Of a stretch of DNA of 64,000 nucleotides, positions 42,301 through 50,144 are shown piece after piece. The notes beneath the pieces were generated by a model, which saw only the letters and a list, made by a program, of their open reading frames with translations, was not told the origin of the DNA and ran no database searches. The stretch is from contig OZ037928.1 in assembly GCA_964035575.1 (NCBI GenBank), forward strand, positions 682,001 to 746,000, read 5' to 3'. Source of the stretch: Rhynchopus sp. YZ270_cl-10. Its lineage: Eukaryota > Euglenozoa > Diplonemea > Diplonemida > Diplonemidae. How positions within the stretch are numbered: the stretch's first letter is position 1; every line of letters starts with the position of its first letter. Position numbers and translations under genes: made by a program.

Positions 42301-43759
42301 TGAGCGTAATTGCGGTGCGGAACACTTTACCCCAGGCATTGCGCACAGGATTCTCCATCACCCCACCAGGACAAGATTCTGTCTTTGCAATGAGATCCGT
42401 GAGTTTGTATTCGAATTTAGCAAGCTGGTCCTGTCGGGGGGAAGACCCACCAACAGACGCCGGTCGTGTAGGTGCACACATCGGCTTCAACACCGGCTGG
42501 GGAACCTTGGAGCGGCCACAGAACCCTTTGGAGAGCGTGTCACCAGCTGCCTTTGCCGCGAGCAGGAGAAACCCTTCCCCAGCCAATGCGATCGCTTCCC
42601 ACGCATCGTCAATATCACCGGACGCAAGTGCAGCGGCACAGTTGTGTTGTCGTAGAAGATTCCTGCCGACTGTCTCAGCATTCACCACAATTCCAAGCTC
42701 TGGCATCTGTTTGGGAATAGTGTAACGGAGTGTCGACTCTGTAAACACTGAGAGGCAGAGCCGTACGTTGACGGACTTGTGGCTGGGAATGCAGTTAATG
42801 CTCTGTGTCCAACAGCTATGGATGGCATGTGCGGCGACGCTATTCAGCAAGATGTAGTCGATACGGGTTCCTGCTGAGTCTTTGCGAGTGAACGTGACAG
42901 GGGGCTTGCCGTCATCCCCAGTGTTGCCCAGGAGCGCGACGTCGCACCAGTCATTGGCGAGTGCTTTCCGCAATGTTGGTGATCTTTCCACATCGGTGTT
43001 GAGGTCGCCGCACACAATCAACGGAACGTTACCCAGGGCTTCTCGAAACTTCACAAGCACTGTGTGGAGGAGTTCTTCGCGGGAAGCAACTGTAGCTCTT
43101 GGCGTGTCACCTGACGGGGCGTACACATTCACCACATGCAGGAACAGACGGCCGGAACCAAGCGCCACACGTGTGTGCACCACACGTTTCCGCAGCGTGG
43201 GTTTCAGAGAAGACGTCAGTTCGGTGTCCAGGAACATGATGCCCGGTCTCTTCAGCATGGTGGCCACTCCCCCACGTTCCCCAATGTGTGGACTGCGGAT
43301 GCCATGGACGAGTGCGCCATCCATGGGGGGGCCCCACTCTGGGGACCATACTGTGGTGAAGAAGTCTTGCATCTCGAATATCTTGGACTCGGTCAACTTT
43401 GTCTCTTGTAGACAGACGATATCGCACTGAAGGTCGCGGATTGTGTGCGCGTAGTTCTGCAGGGATGTGCAGTTGATCGTCGTTAGGGTAAGCGTGTTCT
43501 CAGCATCAGAGCAGCACGTACGTGAGGAGGAGGATCTATCCGTTGAAGAGGAGGAGGAAGAAGAGGAAGCAGAGGAAGAAGATGTGTCTGAGAGTGACGG
43601 AGGGAAAAAGGGGCGAGGAGAAAATGATGATGATGATGATGATGATGTGGAGGCTCGGTTTGGGAAGTGGCGGGGACCAGGGCGTGTTTCTATGCATTCG
43701 CGGGGAAGCTGCTCGTAGTTGTGGGCTGCGAGCGACTCGGGGTCACGCTTCTCGCTCCG
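39350..43759 (-). CDS. LINE ORF2: AP-type endonuclease plus reverse transcriptase
   Basis: Numbering from the TTG codon at 43396, the frame has 1348 residues. Upstream it stays open to the TGA at 43760-43762, through a Ser-rich linker and the first endonuclease motifs (INCTSLQNY, CDIVCLQETKL). Later endonuclease motifs are NVYAPSGD (90-97), IVCGDLNTD (127-135), RIDYILLN (178-185) and SHKS (205-208; the usual SDH has become SHK). Reverse transcriptase motifs are LPKGEDQSPLKLRPVTV (566-582), HGFRPKHSTNDVLYD (611-625), ALDFAKCFD (644-652), GILQGCPLS (702-710) and the catalytic FADD (737-740). A CCHC-type zinc motif follows (CPLC 1079-1082, HLLWHC 1092-1097). No RNase H is seen. The first ATG is at 43372, after the catalytic Glu motif, so translation probably continues from ORF1. 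It ends with TAA. Confidence 0.9.
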   Translation of the reverse strand, partial: RSEKRDPESLAAHNYEQLPRECIETRPGPRHFPNRASTSSSSSSSFSPRPFFPPSLSDTSSSSASSSSSSSSTDRSSSSRTCCSDAENTLTLTTINCTSLQNYAHTIRDLQCDIVCLQETKLTESKIFEMQDFFTTVWSPEWGPPMDGALVHGIRSPHIGERGGVATMLKRPGIMFLDTELTSSLKPTLRKRVVHTRVALGSGRLFLHVVNVYAPSGDTPRATVASREELLHTVLVKFREALGNVPLIVCGDLNTDVERSPTLRKALANDWCDVALLGNTGDDGKPPVTFTRKDSAGTRIDYILLNSVAAHAIHSCWTQSINCIPSHKSVNVRLCLSVFTESTLRYTIPKQMPELGIVVNAETVGRNLLRQHNCAAALASGDIDDAWEAIALAGEGFLLLAAKAAGDTLSKGFCGRSKVPQPVLKPMCAPTRPASVGGSSPRQDQLAKFEYKLTDLIAKTESCPGGVMENPVRNAWGKVFRTAITLKLLRSEETTIPPALEKQLQILNSLLDKSKMLINLEIRNTRLQREKQYTTKLKVDFSSERRKLTAWCMGKQGVPISALRGEDGVLTANHREMDKLLRDEWKSVFNLYDHDHPEPTLTSFEQRFGSFVAHSPMSLDPLSGADLRRTLDKKGKRTDACGTDGWRSLELHAMPLCILDGFARVFNAIETNGVWPQALLTALVTLLPKGEDQSPLKLRPVTVTSAVYRLWACARLQAVQQWQEQWVHPSQHGFRPKHSTNDVLYDVFTQMEDALLGGEPLHGLALDFAKCFDRVPQGLTLDLVEKMGLHPRIMTPLRAMYAKLRRRFKLPSGVGEAYSVTNGILQGCPLSVVLINALISVLTHCVTAEIPEAFVRSFADDAYLLSRHSEASVGACLLRVEDFCRITGMRLNMAKTFAFSSLKNHKCKLKSEDNHVFQTTESLRSLGVMMYSSLRRKGRYNATVYQSAVRALSCLGATPLSFSQKVSIATSAILPSVLYESAFNMPPRSVMNELSTAVTMCCWGPTYLTRSVDALLTLCLKAHVAHPLSSVICRTFRAYAASVERNDAIRQRCMKIRERYETLAAKGTPMHAVGPVGTVLAASRRCGVSWDPEMKAVTSTSATTKTTPIIDTDKAKRAHEVRVLARTAVWDDLQSKRPTYDGINDGIDTRATNALWRNLQYHDPLKAFRMRRVLCGGILFCHPAGLKRSGFPEADFSDKCPLCLVQVTCHTRHLLWHCSIVHTPAFTALHESAISLYGKGLPTCFVLHGIVPSNVSKVTVKAVQSLLLDAVTTIDTTLSKAVDVAPAVHPWDLTFAASKRDTPFRTYLTKLQPSFSSTYREAFTLKAFLWWVITLEWSKEPRDVSCVELAVDFELRTRVFLAKQTSNIRERGRAMQRLIVKTNMRALTAKLRRAPFPGVKKDRVHSLRSVGAPALIGFSRRPVLCAKTRAFLESLNHVVPPSRSGWGNECIPAYSFPVNQSQAQHSGVR

Positions 43760-43765
43760 TCACAA
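43730..43765 (-). promoter_or_regulatory. Candidate stop-codon readthrough site between LINE ORF1 and ORF2
   Basis: The ORF1 stop is TGA (43762-43760) followed by CGG. TGA-CGG is the type II readthrough context known from several plant and animal RNA viruses. Starting 2 nt after the CGG's first two bases, GAGCGA (43757-43752) can pair perfectly with TCGCTC (43735-43730) around a 16-nt loop. ORF2 lies in the same frame with no further stop. Sequence facts are direct; function is inferred. Confidence 0.55.
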
Positions 43766-45667
43766 CACGGGCTCTACTGTCGCCTCTGGCTCAACGACTT
43801 CCGTCTCCATCTCGGATGACTCTGATGGGAACACCAATTTGCCAGTGAACCTGTTAGTGCGGGGGCGGTGGCTGTCCGCAGACGATGCTGGCCTGACTGT
43901 GACCATGGACTGGCCTGGGCGCTCAATGTTGGTGAAGTGCGGGGCGGTGCTCGCGGCCACGATCAGCCACGTCTGTCCTTTGCGCTTGTATGTTGCCAGC
44001 TGTGTGCATGGCCAGCTCGTGCTCTGCAGAACGGACATGACGTCTGCCGCCTCCTCGTAGTGCCGTGCACCCGACACTGTGTACCTCACCAGAGAGGGAT
44101 CGTTCGACATGGGCGCGAGAGACCCGTGCAGCTCTCTGCGAACGGTGTCCAAGTCAACCCCTTGCTTCATCCTTAGGGCCAAACCCCCACTCACTCCCAC
44201 AGCCAGCCCTATGCAGGAGTTGGGGTTCCGTGTGTTCAAATCTAGTGCTCTCTCGAGCGTCACGGACCGGTCCAGCCAGGCCACAGGGTACTGGTCGCCG
44301 CCACAGTGCCACTTCAGAGGCTTGAGAAAAAGCCCCTGTTTCCCCGACAGCGACAGCAGCTGCTCCACCTTACTCACCGGTACGCGTAGGCTAATTTCAT
44401 GCCCATTCCCATGTTCGTTCTCTCTGCGGAAGTAGTCCCACACGTTGCTGGGCTTCACCACGTGCTGCACTACCTTGCACAGATCTGTCAGCAGTCTCGG
44501 CATCATAATGCCAGGGTTGCGCTCCGCTTGTCTCCATGTCGTTGCATCCGCAAACTTCTCCGATAACGTGCAGATGAGTACTGCGGTGGAGGGTCGTGCA
44601 TTCACGTGTACCGTCTTCGGCATCGCCTCCGTCATCTCCGTCACCCATAGTAGGGAGTAGCACGCGTACCAAGTCTCATCGCGTTGCTGCTTGAGAGTCT
44701 TATTCTCCGACCGCAGCGTAACTGCCACACACCGCGAACAGAAGCGCTTCTTCGCGTACACGGCGATCCTCGGGAAGGCAGCCTCGTTCCGGATGTCCTC
44801 CTCGCGTGTCAGCACGGCCTCCCAAGCGAGTCTCGCCTCGTCTGCGTTATCTGCAATGAACGCCAAGTCCATCGCCGTCATCACCAAGTCCACGTCCCGG
44901 CAAATTGGGGCGCCCCCGAATTGGCTCCGCATAAGCGAAAACGTCGTTCGTACTGTATCCGGCTCCTCCTCAGCAATGCGCCGGTACTCCGAAAACTTCT
45001 GCAGCCTCTGTTTCTGCCTGCTGCCTCTCACCACGTGTGCCCATTCCTGCGAGGGCTCCTCGCCGTCGCGTCCTTCGTCGTCGTTGACGCCATCCTCCTC
45101 TCCACGTTCACCGCGCGTGCCACTCAGCGGACTGTATCTGTTGTTTCTGTTGCTGTTGCTGTTGTTGTTGTTGCCGTTGCTGTTGCTGTTGTTGTTGTTG
45201 CTGCCGCTGTTCTTGCCGGGGACCTGCACCCATGCAGAGCGGTTTCTATTGTTGCTGCCGTTGCTGTTGCTGTTGCCGTTGCTGTTGCTGTTGCCATTGT
45301 TGTTGCTGTTGCTGTTGCCATTGTTGTTGCTGTTGCTGTTGCTGTTGCTGTTGCCGTTGTTGTTGCTGTTGCTGTTTCTGTTGCTGTTTCTGTTGCTGTT
45401 TCTGTTGGAATTGTTGTTGTTGTTGTTGTTGTAGTTGTTGCTGCTGCTGTTGATGTTGCTGTTGCTGCTGCCGCCGCCAAATGCGGTCCTGCTGCTGCCG
45501 TTGCTGTTATCAGCACCATGTGGGGGATTAGGCTGGGGGGCACCCAGGACACTCAGGCAGAGATCAATGCACTGTAGTGCAAGGATCTTGGTCTCCTCTG
45601 AGTTCGACGCTAGGACCAGTGCTTGCGCACGGTCGTAGGTCTCTCTGGCTTTCGCTAGGAGCGACAT
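43760..45667 (-). CDS. LINE ORF1 protein, Asn-rich
   Basis: The start is set at ATG 45667 (MSLLAKARETYDRAQ); the frame is open further upstream, but that part translates 5' UTR. Of 635 residues, about 64-177 are an Asn/Ser tract encoded by (AAC/AGC)-type microsatellite DNA. Then come an acidic-charged stretch and a globular region (SQEWAHVVRGSRQKQRLQKF onwards) containing one CSRC pair but no canonical zinc knuckles. By position it should be the nucleic-acid-binding ORF1 product of the retrotransposon; no sequence family is recognised. It ends in TGA, in frame with ORF2. Confidence 0.75.
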   Translation of the reverse strand: MSLLAKARETYDRAQALVLASNSEETKILALQCIDLCLSVLGAPQPNPPHGADNSNGSSRTAFGGGSSNSNINSSSNNYNNNNNNNSNRNSNRNSNRNSNSNNNGNSNSNSNSNNNGNSNSNNNGNSNSNGNSNSNGSNNRNRSAWVQVPGKNSGSNNNNSNSNGNNNNSNSNRNNRYSPLSGTRGERGEEDGVNDDEGRDGEEPSQEWAHVVRGSRQKQRLQKFSEYRRIAEEEPDTVRTTFSLMRSQFGGAPICRDVDLVMTAMDLAFIADNADEARLAWEAVLTREEDIRNEAAFPRIAVYAKKRFCSRCVAVTLRSENKTLKQQRDETWYACYSLLWVTEMTEAMPKTVHVNARPSTAVLICTLSEKFADATTWRQAERNPGIMMPRLLTDLCKVVQHVVKPSNVWDYFRRENEHGNGHEISLRVPVSKVEQLLSLSGKQGLFLKPLKWHCGGDQYPVAWLDRSVTLERALDLNTRNPNSCIGLAVGVSGGLALRMKQGVDLDTVRRELHGSLAPMSNDPSLVRYTVSGARHYEEAADVMSVLQSTSWPCTQLATYKRKGQTWLIVAASTAPHFTNIERPGQSMVTVRPASSADSHRPRTNRFTGKLVFPSESSEMETEVVEPEATVEPVL

Positions 45668-45841
45668 CTGAGGGGGAGAGGACCCAGGCAGATGCGCCAC
45701 AAGGAAAGAACCGGGGGGACGGTCGTGTGGGGTGTGTGATGTGTATACCAATGAAGTACAGGATAAAAAAAAAAAATCCCTCTTTTTTCCCACCTGAATC
45801 CCCATCCCCAAGGAAAATCCACACCAAAAACGCGGTGTGGG

Positions 45842-45925
45842 AAATGGGGGATAACTGTAGTGGGGGATAAAATAAAATAAAATGGGGAAGAAAAAACGGG
45901 GGATAATTGTTTTATCCCCCACCCC
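45842..45925 (+). repeat. GGGGGATAACTGTAG repeat flanking the LINE 5' end
   Basis: AAATGGGGGATAACTGTAG, TGGGGGATAAAATAAAAT and a GGGGGATAATTGTTTTATCC palindrome lie here. The first 31 bp match 39264-39294 with three mismatches. Confidence 0.75.
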
Positions 45926-46009
45926 CCTTTAGAGACAAATAAAAGAAAAAAAATCACAGAGTACATTCACAATCCCCACACAAAAGTACTTCACTCTACA
46001 CCCAAGTCA

Positions 46010-47760
46010 TCAAGCAGACTTGGCGTTCATCCCGAACTTCCCCTTCACTTCTTGGATCTTCTGCTCCACGTCCTCGGTATCTGGCCCCTTCACACCATGC
46101 AGGTACAGTGCATGGGAATAGCGGTGGATCCTCACGCGTGCGGCACCCGTACTGCGGATCAGTGTCGAGTCTGAGTCGCATTTGGTGAGTTCAGTAATAG
46201 CATCATCGTTGGCAGCAAGGTGGTAAACACCATTTGCTCCAGCCTGTGCCATGCCCTTCAGAACATCCAGATTCGGCTGTTTGTCCAGGCTTTTGCATGC
46301 GAGGTTATACTTGGCATAGATATCTGCGCAGTGATGTGTTTAATCATTCATAAAATAATAATATTCGCACGGTACTACCTCCCATCGATCTCTGTGCAGT
46401 ATTCTTGTTTCACAAACTACCCACCCCAACAACAACAACATACCTGCCTTCAACTCCCTCAGGATCTCATCCTTCGTAGCATTGGTAGCAGACTCAACTG
46501 TGATGAGATGTGTGGTGAATAACAATTGTAACAAAGGTAACAAAGGCAACTGTGCATACTTTGAGACTTTACTCCTTTACCCTGTGACACTGATAAAGCT
46601 TTAGTGTGTCCCCCCAACCAGTTGTGATAGTACTCCAGATACTCACTCGCAACGTTGTGAGGATCCTCCTTCACGCCCAGAACCTGTTTCCCAATTTTCG
46701 AGAACTCGCCTTCTGTCATTGCATCTACTTGGAAATGTTCGCATCTAGGGCGGATGTCTCCGACCTTGTCCGAGATTGCTGTTTTGGAGAATTCGAGGAT
46801 GGTCCTGCAACAGTCCTGATCTGAAAGATCGCCTGCCAAGACACCGAAAGACTTGGCAATACCTGCCATCGTCTCGTAAGGGAGCTTATCATCCTTGCTG
46901 TCCAGAGTGATGTAGAGGATCAGCGGGTGATCCTTCCCCTTCCTCCCAGCCTTCTTCACCTTCTTCACCGCCTCCAACCGGACCTGGTTCGCGTGACCGA
47001 TGAAGTCCAAAAAGTCATAGTCGAGCCCTCTGGGGTGCTTCGCACATCCTATGAATTTTCTTCGCACAGCCTCTTCAAGCACCTCCCCCTGCTCTCCGGG
47101 ATCCTTATTGAGCAACTTAGTTGAATTGACCTTGACGAAGATCACACCTTCCCCGTACTCGTTTTTGAGAAGGTTTTGCATCATTGTGGTTTTGCCTGAG
47201 CCGCTCTCACCCATTAACATGAAGAACTTTCCCTGGTCTGTGATGTAATTCTGCAGCCTCTCCCTCAGTGCCTCATCTTGTGCTCTATCAATGTACTCAG
47301 TTGGTACAACTTCGGGCGTGTATTTTGCCATGACAATCTTCTTGAGCATGTTGTCGAATTCGTTTTGTGTACCTGAGCCACGCTGCTTTTGTTTGCCTTC
47401 CATGTAATCAATGATTAGGAGCCGTATAAATTGTGCACCTGCGACACTGACCGTAACGCATCCGCTGGCAAAAATAGGGATTGACTTTAAAAATCCCACA
47501 ATATCATTGGCCGCTGGTGCATTGGCCGCAATGTCCTCAAGCATTTTGTAGAGGTGGTATTGTGCACCTGGGCCATACTGCTTTTCATTGTATTCGTTGT
47601 AATCATTATATAGGAACCATGCCAATCCGCTGACCGCAACGCATCCGCTGGCAAAAATAAAGATTGGCTTTATATATCCCAGAATAGCATTGGCCGCTGG
47701 TGTAGCACCTCCACCCTTCTTTCCCTTCTTTCCCTTCTTTTGCTTCTTTTGCTTTGACAT
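46010..47760 (-). CDS. P-loop NTPase with duplicated membrane segments, three exons
   Basis: Exons are 47760-46647, 46497-46444 and 46323-46010; introns of 149 and 120 bp have GTGAGT...CACAG and GTATGT...GCGCAG borders. The spliced length, 1482 nt, gives 493 residues with TGA at the end. After a Lys/Gly-rich start (MSKQKKQKKGKKGKKGGG) come two tandem copies of one roughly 60-residue module, each with a hydrophobic segment (PIFIFASGCVAVSGLAWFL near 32-50; SIPIFASGCVTVSV near 93-106). An ATPase domain follows: Walker A GESGSGKTT (184-192) and a Walker B-like LILYITLD (280-287). The C-terminal part from exons 2-3 (ESATNATKDEILRELKADIY) is charged. It resembles AAA/STAND-like P-loop proteins but I cannot place it in a family. 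It is probably membrane-anchored. Confidence 0.8.
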
Positions 47761-47953
47761 AGTGTATTTTCCCTGTTGGTGTGCTGTAGGAATATACAAG
47801 AGAATGGGGTGGAGTGGGTTTAAATAAAAAGGACGCCCTGTCTCTCACAGGTGAACGAACATCAGAATAAGTAAAGCGTGGTCCACAAGTAAACAGACAG
47901 TACACCTCTTCAGGGTGTAACAGACGGAAGTCTGGCCTGACAAATAAAAATGT

Positions 47954-48184
47954 TTATCGCTTGATATGCACCTTCGGGTTCCCGACACATTTGCTTCTGC
48001 AGCACATCACAGTCACGATCTTGCTCCCAACACTACCACTGGAACTCACGTCTCGGGCTGAAGCCCCTCGATGAACCTTCGGTTCTGAGTCTCTCGTCTT
48101 GGTTGACGTAGTCACTGAAGCGCCAGCTGAAGAGGACGTAGCAGCACTAGCATATTTCTTCGAGCTCGTTGTTTTGTCGGACAT
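47954..48184 (-). CDS. Small Ser/Thr-rich hypothetical protein
   Basis: A 76-residue frame from ATG 48184 (MSDKTTSSKKYASA) reaches CCRSKCVGNPKVHIKR. The N-terminal half is Ser/Ala/Thr-rich and the tail is basic with three Cys. It starts 11 bp after the stop of the frame at 48196-48351. No family is recognised. Confidence 0.4.
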   Translation of the reverse strand: MSDKTTSSKKYASAATSSSAGASVTTSTKTRDSEPKVHRGASARDVSSSGSVGSKIVTVMCCRSKCVGNPKVHIKR

Positions 48185-48195
48185 CTTTTCTCTTA

Positions 48196-48351
48196 TCATC
48201 CCGGAAATACAATCTGATCAAAGTTCCTACGATACTTTAGTTCGGGAACAATAGGCTGGTTATCGATCATGACGAAGTTGTACCGGGGCAGACCATCAAA
48301 CAAACTGTTGAACTCATCAGGCTCAAGGTCGCTGCATGAAGTCGCTATCAT
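48196..48351 (-). CDS. Short coding-like frame, possible 3' exon
   Basis: Fifty-one codons from ATG 48351 (MIATSCSDLEPDEFNSLFDG, PRYNFVMIDNQPIVPEL, ending QIVFPG and TGA) have natural protein composition and sit right beside satellite that begins near 48360. It may be the end of a gene whose 5' part was lost or lies across the repeat. Function unknown. Confidence 0.4.
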   Translation of the reverse strand: MIATSCSDLEPDEFNSLFDGLPRYNFVMIDNQPIVPELKYRRNFDQIVFPG

Positions 48352-48399
48352 CCGTCTCTTAGGGGGGTCCTAGCCGACCAAATTTCTATGGGAGGGTCT

Positions 48400-50142
48400 G
48401 TCGGAAAAACTATTTTGAGGTGTTGGAGGTACCCTAAATTGGTCAAAAATGGTAAAAATGGTAAAAATGGTAGGAATTTTGGGGGCTTTTTTAGGGAAAA
48501 AATAGTGAGGGGAGTTGGGTCCAGTCATAGGAAGTGTAGAGAATTTTTGAAAAATTCTTCCATTGGAATAAGGGTTTGCGGGCCTTGCCCTCTGAGGTGT
48601 TAGAAGGTTTGCAGGTTTGCAGGTTTAAGGAGGCGAATCTGTGTGGATGAGGGTTGAGGGTATGATACTGAGGTGCTTAAATGGTGGTTTTGTAGGTTAC
48701 ATAGTCACGAGACTGCCCTTGTATTAAAAGGGGGAAGAGGGGAGATGATAGGGGACAAGGCTACCAATCCGACTTAAACCGACTCAGTAGGCTTTGGGTG
48801 GGCTCGTGTATCTTCGTTATGTACGTACGGGTTCGATACTCTGGTTGGAGTGTGACAGCACGTCATTTCTTGAGCACGTTGGTAACACACGAAGTGCAAT
48901 GGCGATAATGGAAAGATAGATGCCGGCATTGGTGAATTGCTGGAGTTCTGCACAGGAAGCTAGCATGACGTAGAATCACTGTGTGAACAAAATGACCGTA
49001 TTTTGGTTGAAAATTTGACTTGAAAATTTTTTTCATAATTTGCCCAATCTAAGGTTTTCCTTGGATTTTTTGGGCCATTTTATGACGTACCACGCCCGAT
49101 TTTGGGCGAAAAAAAAAATTTTTTTTTGGTCAAAAATCGCCTTGTATTACCACTGTATTGGTGTAGGCTTGTACACAGAAGTGTGTTTTGTGTAACCACA
49201 GATGGTCAAAACACCCGATTTTTGCATTTTTTTTGCATTTTTTGGTGCCCAAAGACCCACCTCAGTGGTCGAAATTTTCCCGAAAAAAAAAATTTTTTTT
49301 TTGAGATTTTTCGATTTTTCGACAAGGCGCTGGCCCATACAAAGTGCACTGGTGGTACAGAAAATGGCTGGGGAATAAACTCTAGATGCTCAAAACAGCC
49401 CAATTCATGCTTTTTTTGACTTTTTGGTCTCAGAAGGGTACCTAGGGTGTAGTGAGCAGGCCTCAAAAACACTTGTGAAAAAAAAATTTTGGATTTTTTT
49501 TTTTTTGAGATTTTTCGATTTTTTGACAAGGCGCTGGCCCATACAAAATGCACTGGTGGTACAGAAAATGGCTGGGGAATAAACTCTAGATGCTCAAAAC
49601 AGCCCAATTCATGTTTTTTTGACTTTTTGGTCTCAGAAGGGTACCCAGGGTGTAGTGAGCAGGCCTCAAAAACCAGGGGTGCTCATAAAACAGGGGTTTG
49701 GCGGGGTCATAAGTCATATCTCGAATTCGAGATATGATGGTTTTCAGATATGAGATATGACATGGATGTACAAAGTATTTTTTTCCAAAAAGTAAAAAAA
49801 AGTTGAAAAATCCCAGTACTTGATACTTGACCCGTTTTTTTTTTTTTTTTACTGGAGGCACGGCAAAAATGCGCATTTTTGATATTTTTGATATTTTTGG
49901 CAGAATTTTTTGGGCGTTTTTGGCGTTTTTTAGGGGGGAAAAATAGTGAGGGGAGTTGGGTCCAGTCATAGGAAGTATAGAGAATTTTTGAAAAATTCTT
50001 CCATTGGAATAAGGGTTTGCGGGCCTTGCCCTCTGAGGTGTTAGAAGGTTTGCAGGTTTGCAGGTTTAAGGAGGCGAATCTGTGTGGATGAGGGTTGAGG
50101 GTGCTTAGATGGGGTATGATACTGAGGTGCTTAAATGGTGGT
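48400..50142 (+). repeat. Satellite block with a direct repeat at both ends
   Basis: The left end (48505-48690) and right end (49945-50142) share GTGAGGGGAGTTGGGTCCAG, ATTCTTCCATTGGAATAAGG, GGTTTGCAGGTTTAAGGAGG and GAGGTGCTTAAATGGTGG. Between them lies the near-identical copy of 26355-26969 (48891-49505) and another satellite unit (49507-49680). 48700-48890 is single-copy and non-coding. Confidence 0.75.
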
Positions 50143-50144
50143 AA

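Larger units (their letters stand above)
39297..45841 (-). mobile_element. Apparently full-length APE-type non-LTR retrotransposon (LINE)
   Basis: The order on the minus strand is a 5' UTR of about 175 bp, ORF1 (45667-43760), an in-frame TGA, an endonuclease-reverse transcriptase frame (43759-39350), and a short 3' tail ending CTATCAACTTCAC at 39297. Both ORFs are uninterrupted. Borders are set by the shared tail with truncated copies (3') and by the GGGGGATAACTGTAG flanks on both sides. The 5' border is approximate. There is no poly-A tail; the 3' terminus abuts a T-run on the element strand. Long intact frames suggest a young insertion. Confidence 0.85.

Noticed and set aside
44684-45577. 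Plus-strand frame of 297 codons rich in Val and Ala
   Set aside because: Antisense of the Asn-rich microsatellite in LINE ORF1.
39181-45925. LTR-type retroelement suggested by direct repeats at both ends
   Set aside because: The flanking repeats are short GGGGGATAA minisatellite, there is an AP-type endonuclease, and no protease, integrase or RNase H is present.
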